Part shown: in pieces, positions 12,525-24,466 of the stretch | Layout: each line of letters opens with the position of its first letter | Position numbering within the stretch: the stretch's first letter is position 1 | DNA from: Neckera pumila | Lineage: Eukaryota; Streptophyta; Bryopsida; Hypnales; Neckeraceae | Length of the DNA stretch: 64,000 nucleotides | Direction: 5' to 3' | Assembly (NCBI GenBank): GCA_963969595.1 | Contig: OZ018413.1 | Coordinates: forward strand, 808,501-872,500 | Translations under genes and position numbers: made by a program | The notes under the pieces: generated by a model | Seen by the model: only the letters and a program-made list of their open reading frames with translations | Databases searched by the model: none | Told to the model about the DNA's origin: nothing

Positions 12525-13158
12525 GGTTATGGGCCCACGCACTTGGAGTTGTGCTTGAGGGAGAAATTCAAATCATTTGGAGGAGATCTTGGAGCTTGGA
12601 GGAGCAACCAGCCATTTGTCACTTTGTCACCTACAAACCATATGGTGTGAGTGATTTTTCAAAAGAAAGCTTTGAAGTGCATTTAAAAAAAAATTCTTTT
12701 GGGGCTTTTTTTGGCTGATTTGTGAGGTTTTGAGTACATTTGGGTGAGAGGCTGCTCATGGTAGTAATCAAACCTAATTAGGGCTGGTTGCATGCTCCAT
12801 ATTTTAGTTTGTGCTTAGAAGTGTACATTGGGAGCCATTGAGGGCTGATTGTACACTTGGGTGCATTGTTGATTGTGCACTTGGGTGCATTGTTGATTGT
12901 GATTGTGGCAATTGCAATCTAGTGAGAGTCCTTTGTGAGCCTTGGAAGCATCATTGAGTTGCTTGAGGTGTTTGCCATCCATTGAGGGCTGATTAGTGCC
13001 CTTGTGAGTGAGTGAGGCAAATTAGTGGACATTGTGAACCTTTGAGGGCTGATTTGTGCCCATGTGAGTGAGTGAGGGCTGATTTGTGCCCTTGTGAGTG
13101 AGTGAGGGCTAATTTGTGCCCTTATGAGTGAGGGAGGGCTGGTTTGTATCCTTGTCAG
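12525..13158 (+). other. copia-A PBS and truncated leader
   Basis: The PBS GGTTATGGGCCCAC lies at 12525-12538. The leader runs into the 30-bp repeat array (about 13033-13155) and is cut there by the exact first base of another LTR at 13159. The leader also shows a short local duplication (GATTGT...CACTTGGGTGCATTGTT) around 12846-12900. No coding sequence. Confidence 0.8.
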
Positions 13159-13413
13159 TGTTGAAGAAAATGTACATATTAGTGTAGACCACGTACATTC
13201 AGCCCTAGGAGTAGCATTAGACACTTAGTTAGTCTTAGAGTTCATTGGGTATTGCTCATAGTCAAAGGCAGCCCATAGTGTGTAGTTATCCCACATGGTT
13301 TGTGGATAACTATGAAAGGCTTCTAGTATAAGATTAGCCCACTCAAGGGTGTTTGTATCTTCCTACCATCTAAGTAAAGCCTTTCTTCCATTCACTACAT
13401 TGTAATCTCAATA
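13159..13413 (+). repeat. 5' LTR of copia-A element 2
   Basis: 255 bp, followed by the PBS at 13414. C at position 76. It shares CATAGTGTGTAGTTATC with the LTR at 12270 and the 5' LTR of A1. Confidence 0.92.
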
Positions 13414-14415
13414 GGTTATGGGCCCACGCACTTGGAGTTGCGCTTGAGGGAGAAATTCAAATCATTTGGAGGAGATCTTGGAGCTTGGAGGAGCAACCAG
13501 CCATTTGTCACTTTGTCACCTACAAACCATATGGTGTGAGTCATTTTTCGAAAGAAAGCTTTGAAGTGCATTTTAAAAAAAAAATTCTTTTGGGGCTTTT
13601 TTTGGCTGATTTGTGAGGTTTTGAGTACATTTGGGTGAGAGGCTGCTCATGGTAGTAATCAGACCTAATTAGGGCTGGTTGCATGCTCCGTAGTTGAGTT
13701 TATGCTTAGAAGTGTACATTGGGAGCCATTGAGGGCTGATTGTGCACTTGGGTGCATTGTTGATTGTGATTGTGGCAATTGCAATCTAGTGAGAGTCCTT
13801 TGTGAGCCTTGGAAGCATCATTGAGTTGCTTGAGGTGTTTGCCATGCATTGAGGGCTGATTAGTGCCCTTGTGAGTGAGTGAGGCAAATTAGTGGACATT
13901 GTGAACCTTAGAGGGCTGATTTGTTCCCTTGTGAGTGAGTGAGGGCTGATTTGTGCCCTTGTGAGTGAGAGAGGGCTGATTTGTGCCCTTGTGAGTGAGT
14001 GAGGGCTGATTTGTGCCCTTGTGAGTGAGAGAGGACTGATTTGTGTCCTTGATTTGGGAGTAGTAGCTTCCATCTAGGGCTGATTGGAAGTCTTGAGCTC
14101 CTTGTAGGGTGGAGTACCCTAATGTGAGGGGCATTGTGAGTTTGCTTGCTGATTGGAAGTAGCACTAGCCCATGGTGTCCATGTGGTGGCTTTGAGCTTC
14201 TTTAGGGGCTGAATTCGTGTTCAGAGGAGGTGATGCACTTGTGAGAAGTGTTGGGTCGTTCTTAGGGCTTGGGAGAATCTTGGAAGGTCCTTGGAAGGGC
14301 TGATTGGTGCCATTTCAGCCCAATTGGCTTCCAAGGGATTGTTTGGAGGCTGAATTGAGTTTGTCAACTCTCCAAGACACTTGGGGTGTTGCCAACAAGT
14401 GGGAGGTGCTTCACC

Positions 14416-15308
14416 ATGGCATCAAGTGGAGGAGAAGGCGTGCGCATCATTGACAAGTTCAATGGGGAGAACTTTGGCATGTGGAAGTTCAAGATGGAGA
14501 TGATCCTTGCGGAGAAGGACTTGTGGGAGGTGGTGGATGGGAGTGAGGAGCCTCCAAGTGAAGATGCGGATCCCAAGACCAAGAAGGCCTTTGAGAGGAA
14601 GGAGAAGAAGGCCTTTGCTCTCATTGCCATCAACCTTGTGGACCGCCAAATTGCTCACATTCGACATTGCAAGGGACCAGCCCAAGCATGGACCACCCTT
14701 TGCAACATCCACGAGACCAAGAGCCTCTCCAACATCCTCTTTCTTCGACGCAAGTTCTTCACTAACAAGATGCAAGAGGAGGATGACATGTTGGATCATG
14801 TCAACAAGATCAAGGCTCTTGCGGATGAGTTGGCTTGTTTGGAGGCGCTCGTGACGGATGGGGATGTGGTGATGACCTTGTTGGAGAGCTTGCCCCCATC
14901 TTATGAGTTCCTCATCACCGCATTAGAGACAAGGCCCACCAGGAGCTGACCATGGAGTTTGTGACCGCCCGCTTGATGCATGAGATGACCAAGCGCAAGG
15001 AGAATGAGTCCCAAGGGGAGGGATGAGCCCTTGTCTCGAGATTTGGCAAAGGAGGCAACACCAAGGCGTTCAAGGAGACAAGGACGTGCTTCAAGTGTAA
15101 CAAACCGGGCCACATTGCCAAGCATTGTAGGAGCAGCCAAGCCAAAGACAAGGAGAGTGCACACCAAGCTTCCAAAGGGGAGGAAGAGGAGGAGTTTGCC
15201 TTTGCCACCCATGGAGGAGGGGAGAAGGCCAACATGTTCACTTGGATTGTGGACTCGGGGGCCACTCAACATATGACCAGCCATCGAGATGCCTTCCACA
15301 CCTATTAG
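14416..15308 (+). pseudogene. gag: copia-A gag and protease start of element 2
   Basis: Starts at ATG 14416 (ACCATGG context, MASSGGEG). UBN2-type capsid region, zinc knuckle CFKCNKPGHIAKHC near 15090-15130, protease active site VDSGATQHM near 15250. A one-base deletion near 14937 shifts the frame. In the restored phase, codon 15024-15026 is TGA and codon 15306-15308 is TAG; both stops recur at the same places in other copies. Gag normally forms the virus-like particle and packages the RNA; this copy cannot make a full product. Confidence 0.87.
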
Positions 15309-18192
15309 CCCATTTTGGGGAAGAAGATTTATTTGGGAGACAATGGCATGGTGGAGGCCCTTGGCATGGGGGAGATCCTAGTGGAGGTGCAAGTGAAGGG
15401 AGAGACCAAGAGGATCCAAATCCGGGAGGCACTCCATGTCCTCAAGTTGCATGCCAACTTGCTTTCGGTGAGCAAGTTGTCTTTAGGAGGTTTGAAAGTG
15501 CAATTCAACACGGTGGGGTGTATTGTGAGGGCACCAAGTGGAGTTGTGATTGCATCAGCCCCATGTGAGGGCAATTTGTACAACCTCCATTTCACCAAGA
15601 TGAATGGCACTTCCGTGGCTTGTGTTGCCCAAGGATCAACCCATGAAGACCTTGTGGAGCTTTGGCATAGGAGGCTTGGGCACTTGAATGTGAAGAGCAT
15701 GAAGAGCCTCCAATACATCGTGAAGGGGCTGAACCTCTCTTCTTGCAAGCATGATTGGAGTTCTAGGGTGTGCAAGGGGTGCATTGAGGGCAAACAAGCA
15801 TGGCAGCCCTTCCCCAAGGATGGAGCAACTCAGGCCACCAAGCCATTGGAGCTTGTGCATTCGGATGTGTGCGGGCCGATGAAGACCACAACCATAGGAG
15901 GAGCAAGGTATTTTTTGACCTTCATTGATGATTTCTCTCGCAAGATTTGGGTGTATATGCTGAAGTGCAAGAGTGAGGTGTTTGGGCGTTTTGAGACTTG
16001 GAAGGCCCTTGTGGAGGCCCAATCCGAGTGCAAGGTAAGGGTGTTGCAATCGGACAATGGAGGGGAGTATGTGTCCAAGGCCTTTGGGGAGTACTTGAAG
16101 GCCCATGGCATTGAGCACCATAAATCAACCCCTTGCACTCCTCAACAAAACGGTGTGCCAATCACACCATTGTGGAGATGGCAAGGTCCATGATTCATGC
16201 CCAAGGTCTCAAGTTTGAGCTTTGGAGGGAGGCGGTGTCGAATGCGATTTATACAAGGAACCGATGCCCTACACAAGCCTTGACAAGCAAGACACCCCAA
16301 GAAGCTTGGAGTGGGACTAGGCCCAATGTGTCTCACATGTGCATCTTCGGGTGCATTGCCTGTGCATTGGTTCCAAGTGCCAAGAGGACCAAGTTGGATG
16401 CCAAGGGCATCAAGTGTCTTTTCCTTGGTTTTTGTGAAGGAACCAAGGCTTATAGGTTGATGTGTGTGGAGACCAAGGCCATCATCAAGAGTCGAGATGT
16501 GACCTTTTTGGAGGATGCAGGAGCTGATCCCAAGCTCTTGGAGATGAGCCCGAGTGAAAAGTGGAGGACCAGCCCAAAAGGTGGGCACAACTCCAAGAGT
16601 GCACATTTAAGATGAAGGAGATGAAGATGAGGAGCAAGAAACGGAAGATGAAGACTCTGTGGACCCCAAGAAGAAGGTGGCCACACCTCAAGTGAAGAGA
16701 TCAGCGGCCCCTTCTCCAAGCACATCACTAAGGGAGCGAGAGCATGATGAGCCCTTGGAAGAGCAAGATAAGTCCATGGAGGAGCCCCGTTATCCCACAA
16801 GGACCCGCAAGCCGCTTGGAGATTGGTGGTTGAATCACATTCTTCCTCCACAACATGAAGAACAAGCCAATGTGGCTTTCCTTGGAGATCCATCCACACT
16901 TGGAGAGGTGTTGCGTTGCGAAGATGCAAGCAAGTGGGATTTGGGCATGCAAGAGGAGTATAAGGCCCTCATTGCCAAAGGGACATGGGAGCTTGCACCC
17001 CTTCCTCCCAAGAGATCAAGTGTAGGTTGTAAGTGGGTGTTCTCCAGCAAAAGGGATGCTTTGGGTCACATTGTGAGGTACAAAGCAAGGTTGGTTGCTA
17101 AGGGGTTTTCTCAAGTGGAAGGTGTGAACTTCAATGAGACATATGCCCCCGTTGCCAAGTTTAGCACCATTCGGTGCGTTGTGACCATTGGGGCAGCCAT
17201 GGACTTGGAGATGCACCAAATGGATGTGAAGGCGACGTTTCTCAACCCCAAGTTGGAGGAGGTCATCTACATGGATCAGTCCCAAGGCTTTGTGGAGGAA
17301 GGCCAAGAGCATCTCAAGTGCAAGTTGAAGAAGGCACTCCCCGGGTGGAAGCAATCGGGGAGAGCATGGTATCGAGATATTGATGCCATGTTTGCATGGA
17401 AGGGCTTCCAAAGAGGCCATGCGGATCTTTCTTTGTACATCATGCAAAGTAGTGAGCATTTGGTGATGGTGATCTTATATGTGGATGATCTCATCATCCT
17501 TGCAAGTAGTATGACCAAGATGCTTGAAGTGAAGACTATGCTCAAGATGGAGTATGAGATGACGGATCTTGGAGAGTTGAGCTATTGCCTTGGAGTGGAG
17601 TTCAAGAGGGATAGGGTTGCTCGTACCATCACCATGAGCCAACGCAAGTATCTTGAAGAGATTCTCAAGCGGTTCAATATGAAGGAGTGCAAAGCCATAG
17701 GTACACCCCTTGACACTCATGAGAAGTTGCCCAAGCTCACCGATGAAGAGTTTGAAGAGGTGAGGGCTGAAATGCAAGGTGTGCCTTACAAGGCAGTGGT
17801 GGGTTGTTTGATGTATGCCATGGTAGCCACAAGGCCTGATTTGGCATTTCCGGTGAGTGTTGTGAGTCAACACACGTCCAAGTATGGCTCCAAGCATTGG
17901 GCAGCGGTCAAGAGGGTGATGAGGTACCTTCAAGGCACACTTGGGCTGAAGTTGCAACTTGGAGATGCCCATGTGACCTTGCATGGCTTTTGTGATGCGG
18001 ATTGGGCCGATGATGAAGGGAATAGGAGATCCACCACCGGCTACGTGTTTATGCTTGGATTGGGAGCCATTACATGGAATTCCAAGAGGCAGCCCACCAT
18101 AGCTCTTTCTACACCGGAGGCGGAGTACATGGCCATGAGCCAATGCACCAAAGAGGCCATTTGGCTAAGGCAACTCTTGGCTGATGTTGGCC
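15309..18192 (+). pseudogene. pol: copia-A pol of element 2, 3'-truncated
   Basis: The first open piece, 15315-16193, holds the protease C-terminus, the integrase HHCC finger (near 15660-15790) and the D,D core (HSDVCGP, SDNGGEY). A deletion of about 10 bp near 16157 removes the VAERA segment around the catalytic glutamate and shifts the frame. A second disruption lies near 16555-16615. The piece 16659-18190 is a long open RT and RNase H stretch with ETYAPVAKF, YVDD near 17483 and EAEYMA near 18118. It ends before the last RNase H aspartate motif, at the junction with inverted DNA. Confidence 0.88.
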
Positions 18193-18630
18193 ATCTCCAC
18201 AATGGTGCGATTGGCACGCTCCGCTACTCCGTCTTGATGAGGAGTGTACGGGGCTGATGTATGGTGCTCAATGCCATTAGCCTGCAAGTACTCCTCAAAG
18301 GCTTTGGACACATACTCCCTTCCATTGCCCGATCGCAGCACCTTCACCTTGCACTCGGATTGGGCCTCTACAAGGGCCTTCCATGTCTCAAATCGCCCAA
18401 ACACCTTACTCTTGCACTTCAACATATACACCCAAATCTTGTGAAAGAAATCATCAATGAAGGTCAAAATATACCTTGCTCCTCCTATGGTTGTGGTCTT
18501 CATTGGCCCTCACACATTCGCATAAACAAACTCCAATGGCTTGGTGACTCGTGTTGTTCCATCCTTGGGGAAGGGCTGCCTTGCTTGTTTGCCCTCAATG
18601 CACCCCTTGCATACCTTAGAACTCCAATCT
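18190..18630 (-). pseudogene. Inverted copia-A-like integrase fragment
   Basis: A minus-strand scrap of integrase running from GCIEGKQ near 18600 through the catalytic core (TIGGARY, FIDDF) to ANRTIVEMA near 18195. It is more diverged from copia-A than the full copies are from one another, so it is an older or separate subfamily. It meets element 2 head-on at 18190-18192 with 3 bases in common, and its other end stops at about 18629 in unrelated DNA. It is too short and too damaged to function. Confidence 0.8.
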
Positions 18631-18799
18631 AGAGTTGTCTACCCTAACAGACGAACAACTTGACGGACAAAATTTATTCGACGTCTAGTAGAGGTAGTAG
18701 ACCCCCTCGTCTGTCTAGTAGAGTCAATATTATCCTTTGACTTTTTAGAAAATTGCTTTTATTTACCATAGCTTACTTGGCAGCCACTTCGAGTCCGCG

Positions 18800-19140
18800 T
18801 GGCATATTTTGAGGGTGCATGTGGGTATGACCTGGAGGGGCAGCTGTGGGTGGACGACTGTAGATCTGGGGCAAACTCGGGTGGGTGACTATGGATCTGG
18901 GGTGACCGCGCGTGCGAGAAAGGTTCTTCAGAACCCGCGGTCGCCTCTCTTAAACTCGCGGGCGCTTCAGTTATACCCGCAGTCGTTCTACACCGACCCG
19001 TGGACGCCTTGAACCGACCCGCAATTGCCCCGCCAAGGACCTGAGGTCGCCTCTCTTGACTCGCATGCGCCCTACTCGAAGTCGCAGTCGCCCCTCCTGG
19101 ACTCGCATGCGCATGCAGACCCAAGATCGCCCGGCCCATG
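18800..19140 (+). repeat. GGTCGCC-rich degenerate array 1
   Basis: GC-rich stretch in AT-rich DNA with repeated variants of GACCCGCGGTCGCCCC at 20-30-bp spacing. The left part (about 18810-18930, GGATCTGGGGTGACC) holds the motif in the opposite orientation to the right part (18950-19140), so the array has an inverted half. A TATACAAA stretch follows near 19148 and a decayed gene begins at 19341. The same order (array, TATA-like site, gene) recurs near 24.0 and 38.4 kb. Confidence 0.65.
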
Positions 19141-19340
19141 CTGGCCCTATACAAACAGTCGCTCCTTTCTTGTTCAACACTTTTCTTCATTTTGGCTTGG
19201 TGTCTTGTACCCATTCGTGGCTACATGCATGAGTCCTATTTGTTGAAGCTTTAACTTTTTCTTCTTTCATCACGTTTCTTGGTACGGTCACGAGGTCTTC
19301 ATTTCAACAATCATTCACGGGCATCGAAGACAACAACAGA

Positions 19341-20750
19341 ATGTCACTTCCTATCTCCGCTGCTGCACGCACTATAGGTGCAATCAGGAAGGCAACTAAA
19401 GACAAGTTTCGGCCGCGCAAGGGCTACATTCACCAAAAGCGTTGGCACGTACTGAATAGCGAGAACCACCTCGCTTTAAGAGGCTGGGAAGACGAGCCTG
19501 AGCTCTAGACTATGCAGATGTGCGAAGACTATATTGAATGGTGTCATATTGACAAATTCTTTCCGGCTTGGCGATATCATTATAATTGTCACACCAACAA
19601 GGCCAATTTGAAGTATTGTGAAGACAAGGATTTCAAACAAAGGTATCTTGAATTGTAGCAAGCCCTCTATTGGACCTCGATTGTTGAAGGAAATGAGGTG
19701 TCTCTTTTCTTTGCGAGAGGCGCATACGTTGAGGTGGCGCTAAAAAAGGAGGTTGATTGGACAACAGTTAAAGAAGGCAATACGTACAATGGCCAGAAAG
19801 TGGTTTAATACCAAGAGGTCTTTTGGCTTTCCCAGAAAGAGGGTTGGGACCTATTTGAAGTGCGTATAGAGATGTCCAGCTTGCGGAAGTAGACACTGAG
19901 GAATCTAAAGAAGATAATGATTCTGATGGTACTCGAATTATAAAGGTTGCACGAGTTACTCCTGTAATTGTTGTCCCTTCAGAAGGTCAGATTGTGATGG
20001 ACGATGGAGCTGGACCTTCAAGAGGACGTAGAGCTAGACAACCAGCAAGAGTGCGACGATCTACCACACAAATTGGTCCTAGACTAGCATTGACAACTGT
20101 TCCTAACGATGTTTTGCCACCACAAGATGCTAGCACAGTCCTCGACTTCGGACCTAATGATGACACAACCATTGAAGTAGTTGGTGGCACTCCAAATCCT
20201 CAACGTCAAGTGGCCACAAGGGTGAACACTATGACTTTGGCACAAGCTTTGGTTTTACTAAAGACCAAAGACACCATGAATTGCCTCACTGCAATGTATT
20301 GTGAAGAAATTGCAAGATGAAGGCAAACAACAGAAAACTATCATTTCTCGGCAATCTACGGAAAAAGCCTTAGGAAAAAAGAGCACGACGCTTTTACTTT
20401 TTCGGATATGGATGATACCTTGATTGACCATGATCCAATGCAATTAGAGAAGGTGGTAGGGGACCTTACAAATGATGTCCATCACCCTTCTCCTTTTGCC
20501 AAACGTGCAAAGCATAGAGTAAATTTTCCAAATGCACGTCCTAGTCCTACTGACATCATGGGAGATAGGTCCAATTCCTTATGTGACCTCCAGGAGACCC
20601 AAGATTCCCTTTCTTTCCTGACGCTTTCAAACTTCGTAGCCTCAAAAAAGGCATTGGAATTTCAAGCGGAAACTCGACACTTCAAGGGCGGTTGTCAGAG
20701 TTGGCAGCTACATACTACTATTGGAAGGTTGCTTGCATTCTTTCCGTAGA
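19341..20750 (+). pseudogene. Decayed gene of an unclassified repeated family, copy 1
   Basis: From ATG 19341 one frame stays coherent to about 19870 despite stops (TAG, TAG, TAA), then continues in another phase to 20318. A related-looking piece runs 20408-20749. The start is basic (RKATKDKFRPRKGY); then comes a segment with MCEDYIEWCHIDKFFP near residues 58-73 that matches the copy at 24467 (MCKTFVAWCHIEKLFP). The later part is acidic and proline-rich with a basic patch RGRRARQPARVRR, and 20490-20520 has a KRAKHRV patch. I do not recognise the family. Array and TATA-like sequence upstream suggest it belongs to a mobile or amplified unit. It is clearly dead in this copy. Confidence 0.5.
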
Positions 20751-21013
20751 TAGATCACAACAAGTTGCTCTGGAGTTGGAGAAAGTTTCCAAAAATTTCA
20801 TTGCAAAGGCTCCAAAACAAGAGAAACAGACTCACCTCCCCTTTGTTAGAAGACATGTATCCTGATGGTATGCCCATGGTTGGCAATTCCAATGTTATAG
20901 ATTGGACCTGCAATGGTCGGGACCATAAAAGCCAAAAGTCCTGCCACTTCGAAGTGAAGCAGCATCTAAGCCATTGGGTGTGCATTTTTGGCTCTATCGA
21001 TGTATCCGGATTG
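20751..21013. other. Spacer between decayed gene and gypsy LTR
   Basis: A plus-strand frame (20765-21019) remains open and may be the tail of the decayed gene upstream, with QRLQNKRNRL near its start. No motif supports a function. The exact 5' edge of the gypsy LTR is uncertain and could lie inside this stretch. Confidence 0.3.
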
Positions 21014-21792
21014 TGTTGATCTGTAGTCTAGGTGTTGGAAGAAAAGACGAGTGAGGAGGAATCCGGATTTAGGAGAAGGCGGTTTGATCGAGAGTGTACT
21101 ATTGTAATGTTGTTGGATTGTTGACTTAAGAGCTGCGCACAATGTCTTTAAATTACCAGAAGAGTAGTCCGGATCACAAAGTAGAGGGAAAGCGAGTCCG
21201 GTTGTCAACCCGTGCGGAGGTAAGCACCCGCCCAAGGAAGCCCCCACCTTTCCGGAAAATTTGCCAACCTCAGAATTCATCTAACATCTAGAAAGATTAT
21301 ACCCCCATATTTGTTCCGGGCTCTGAGATCTGTTGTTGTAGTAAGGGAGGGTGAAGTATTCTTGAGTGACCTGCTGTCCAGAATCACCATCCAGAAGTTG
21401 TGAGGATCCGGATCTTTTCGTCTTGTTGCAACATCTTGAATACTTGGGTGTTCTTGTTTGTGTTTGTTAAAATTATAAGAGAACCAGAGTGGTGAAGTCC
21501 CTACCCCTTAAAAGATCAACTAGTGGACCCTCTAAAGGTAAAATAGAGGTATCAAAAATCAAGTTGTCAGAAGAGACGTAAATCGGATTCCGGATAGGTT
21601 AGGTTCTGGGTTTGTGTTCCGGATTGTGAAAGTATCCGGAAAAGGATAAGTTGGTGAGAAGAAAGAAAGAAAGAAAACCCGGATAGCTAGAGTATGCTAC
21701 ATATAATCCGGAAATTCCCTGAGATAGTATTTCGTGTTATGTTAGCACATTTTTGTGTTAAGGATACTTACGCCTAGATTGCGGGTACGACA
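21014..21792 (+). repeat. Ty3/gypsy LTR, 5' edge uncertain
   Basis: The right edge is placed at ...GGGTACGACA (21792), four bases before a tRNA-Asp-type primer site. The left edge is a guess at a TGTTG at 21014. The stretch is marked by repeated TCCGGA-type words (for example near 21060, 21170, 21415, 21595, 21625, 21710). There is no second LTR in the window, so the element is a 5' fragment. Confidence 0.5.
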
Positions 21793-21796
21793 CTTT

Positions 21797-21814
21797 TGGC
21801 GCCGCTGCCGAGGA
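21797..21814 (+). promoter_or_regulatory. Primer binding site for tRNA-Asp
   Basis: TGGCGCCGCTGCCGAGGA matches the complement of the 3' end of plant tRNA-Asp (TGGCGCCGTTGCCGGGGA) at all but two positions. This is a usual primer for plant Ty3/gypsy elements. Confidence 0.8.
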
Positions 21815-21850
21815 ATTTTTGATAGTGTTTAGTATATTTCAGGATACGAT

Positions 21851-23016
21851 TTGGTAAGTGTCAGAATATGGAAATTGTTCCAAATAAAAAGGAGTGGATC
21901 AGAAAGTACAGCATACCATTTGAGAGATCCAGCGAGAGTAATTTTGTACATTAGAGGATTTAAGGGAGTTGTGAACCCTTACTTCATGAGTAGGGTACCA
22001 AATAGGACTCTAAGAGGAAGAAGGGCGGCAAGATTAGAAAAGGCCCCCAAAAGGACTGTAGTTTACGGAATCCTAGCTGCCAAATCAGAAGAAGATTTCT
22101 TGGCCGTTTTAGTTTTGCAAATAGTACAAGAAAGTGAATCAGAACGTTCTTCAAGTCCGGAAGAGAGAGGTAGACCGGAAGAAAAAAAGCAACCAGAAAA
22201 TGAGAGAGTAGAACTAGATAGACAGTCGTCAGAGTCAGCTGCTAACAAGGTGGAAGTTATGAATTCACGCACACGCCTCCGATATAACAAGTTCCGGGGA
22301 GACGACAGCAAGGATGTGGACAATTGGATGGGTGAATTTGAAACCACGGCCTTGGCAAATCAAGAGGATCAAGCCTCCTAGCAGCGCATATTTCAGGGCA
22401 TGTTGGAGGATGAAGCTTTGAGGTGGTACCAGGACGTTCCGGAAGCAATCCAGGATAACTGGGATCAACTCAAGGAACACTTTCTCCGGACCTTCAGAGA
22501 AGTTGGGGGAGAAGCCAAAGCTCTTGGATGACTCAGTAAGGTCACCATGCAATCTAACGAGTCTATGAGAAAATATGGGCAACGGGTGAAAGATTTGATC
22601 AAGAAACTGACAACAAAAATTGCACCCAGCATACAAGTGGAGTGGTACGTTGTCGGATTTCTAGAAGAAATGGCCTTCCAGAAGAAATGGCCTTCCAGAT
22701 CCATCAATCTCATCCCACCACGTTACAGGAAGCAATGGATTCGGCCCAAAACTATGAGAACTCGGCACAGTCCCTGCGAAGGTCCATCAAGAAGAATGCC
22801 AAGATGGAGAAGGGACGAAGTAAGAAGTACGAAAAGAAGGAAAGACGTAGAAGGAAGTTCTTGGATTTGGAAACTCCAAGTTTCGGAACCAGAACGGAAT
22901 CTACTCAGACGGAGTCAACCAGTTCTGATACGGAACGAGAAGCCTCCAGCAGCAGACGACATTCAATTTGTGGCTTCTTAACCCGTAAATGCCCAAGGCC
23001 TGTTTGGAGCCTCTAG
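21851..23016 (+). pseudogene. gag: Ty3/gypsy gag, broken
   Basis: The first open piece, 21851-22381, has an acidic, charged middle (SSSPEERGRPEEKKQ) and ends in the start of a retrotransposon gag domain (YNKFRGDDSKDVDNWMGEFE). After a TAG at 22379 the same domain continues (EALRWYQDVP, WDQLKEHFLRTF), a typical gypsy capsid signature. A TGA at 22528 and a short duplication (AGAAATGGCCTTCC, near 22665-22700) further break it. The C-terminal part is lysine and arginine rich and then serine rich. Protease, RT and integrase are absent; sequence after about 23016 is unrelated AT-rich DNA. Confidence 0.8.
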
Positions 23017-23319
23017 GAATTTGTTCCAAATTTAACAAAAGGCCCACATTTTGATAAACTGTATCAATCTATTTTAAATTGTAGCCGTAGAAATTCAAAC
23101 TAGACATATTAGAGACTACATAGGAAGAAGAAACACAACAATATCACTTATAAGTTGAAATATTATAACATTTGACCATGACTGTATTTAAATTGTGAAA
23201 AAATTTCCATTCAATTTTCATAACTAAAACCTAAAAAAATGATGATTCAAAAGATATAAGGTTTAAGTGCCTAACATGAATAACTCCAATAAATTTATGG
23301 CTAGTCAAAATCTACTCTA

Positions 23320-23900
23320 CAAGGGTTTTAAATGTGATTTTGAATGTGATTTTTTCCTCAACTCTTCTTGTATTTGAGGCTCATTTCTAAGAACTCTCAA
23401 CACTATAGAAGTCAAGATTGCAATTTATACCCTTGCACAAAACCTTGTCTAGAAAAATGACTATAATTTATTATGAAGATCGGATTTTTGATACTACAAC
23501 TAGACTTCATGAATAACTTTCCAAAAATACAACCTACTAGAAATAGCAACTTGGTGAGTTTTTATTTAACTTGAAAGTTTTGCAAACACTAGAATTAGGG
23601 GTTAAAATGTATTCTACAGTTTATTTAAATGATCTCTAAATGTGATTTTTTCCTTCAGGTCCTAGTGTATTTGAGGGTCATCTACAAGAGCGCCCAATAG
23701 TACGTGAAGTCAAGAATGCAATGGGTACCTTTGCACAAAAACAAAAATAAAAAAATTACTTTCATTTATTTTCAAAATCGGACTTATGATATTGAAACTA
23801 GAGTTTTTGAATAATCTTTCCAAAAATATAAGTATACTAAAAGTTTAAACTTGGTTACGTTTTATTTAACTTCAAAGTATGACAAACACCAGATTTTGGT
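23320..23900 (+). repeat. Two diverged tandem copies of a ~290-bp repeat
   Basis: About 23325-23605 and 23620-23900 align along their length by eye. Shared blocks in the same order include ATGTGATTTTTTCCT, TGTATTTGAGG, GAAGTCAAGA, CTTTGCACAAAA or CTTGCACAAAA, AATCGGA, AATA.CTTTCCAAAAATA and TTTTATTTAACTT. A third, inverted copy lies at about 37570-37930. No coding capacity. It is probably part of an unclassified dispersed repeat. Confidence 0.6.
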
Positions 23901-24004
23901 GCCTTAGGCAATTAAGGGCTGGTTGTATAGTTTTTTGGGGGGGATTTTGAATGTTTGAATTCAAATGGAATCCCTCCTATGTACATGGTGGGATTGGACA
24001 TATT

Positions 24005-24125
24005 TCCTGACTCGCGGTCGCCCTATCCTGACCCGTGGTCGCCCCTCCCTGACCCACAGTCGCCCTTACCCGCACGCACGCTTAGGACCCACGGTCGCCC
24101 TAACCCTTGCACTCGCCGAGGGCGA
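24005..24125 (+). repeat. GGTCGCC-rich degenerate array 2
   Basis: Short version of the array: CTGACTCGCGGTCGCCC, CTGACCCGTGGTCGCCCC, CTGACCCACAGTCGCCC, GGACCCACGGTCGCCC at about 24-bp spacing. It is followed by a TATTAAAAG stretch near 24135 and, 340 bp on, by the start of the second copy of the unclassified gene. Confidence 0.65.
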
Positions 24126-24466
24126 TTTTGGATATTAAAAGTAGTTCTGCCTATTTTCCTCATCATTTCTACCACTGCGCTCTATCTTCCATCCGCCTTG
24201 CAACGTCTTGATGTATGCTCTTGTGCTAGAAATTTGGGTCTTCACCCTTTACACCATTGTCTAGGTATCCACACGCGCTGTAGACATTTAGATTATTTTG
24301 TAAAATACGCTTGTTTGCATACTGTGAATGCACAAATGTTGATGTAATTGCTGAAATTGCATTTAGGGCACGTGTGAACATAATAAAGAGTTGCGGATAC
24401 ATCTTTCGCATAGTGTAGCTCTTTGTTAGATTTCAGCAAACTTCATTTCCACCGTAATCTTTCGTG
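24126..24466. other. Leader-like DNA before the second unclassified gene copy
   Basis: Lies between array 2 and the ATG at 24467. It could be the 5' untranslated region of the decayed gene. Short frames here show no motif. Confidence 0.35.

Larger units (their letters stand above)
13159..18192 (+). mobile_element. copia-A element 2, 3'-truncated
   Basis: Plus strand: LTR 13159-13413, PBS 13414-13427, leader with a 30-bp repeat array (about 13906-14050), gag and pol. It ends inside RNase H at 18190-18192, where it joins an inverted integrase fragment with a 3-base overlap (GCC). There is no 3' LTR. Gag carries the TGA stop shared with elements N1, F and E. Its 5' neighbour is another LTR plus leader, so it either inserted into that leader or arose with it as a rearranged product. 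Confidence 0.85.

Noticed and set aside
13906..14050. CRISPR-like regular repeats
   Set aside because: The 30-bp units are directly adjacent without unique spacers, and the window is plant retrotransposon DNA.
18759..19214. 151-codon minus-strand frame across array 1
   Set aside because: Repeat artefact of the GC-rich array, with no domain.
20966..21280. 104-codon minus-strand frame at the gypsy LTR
   Set aside because: Lies across the LTR on the opposite strand to gag, with no motif.
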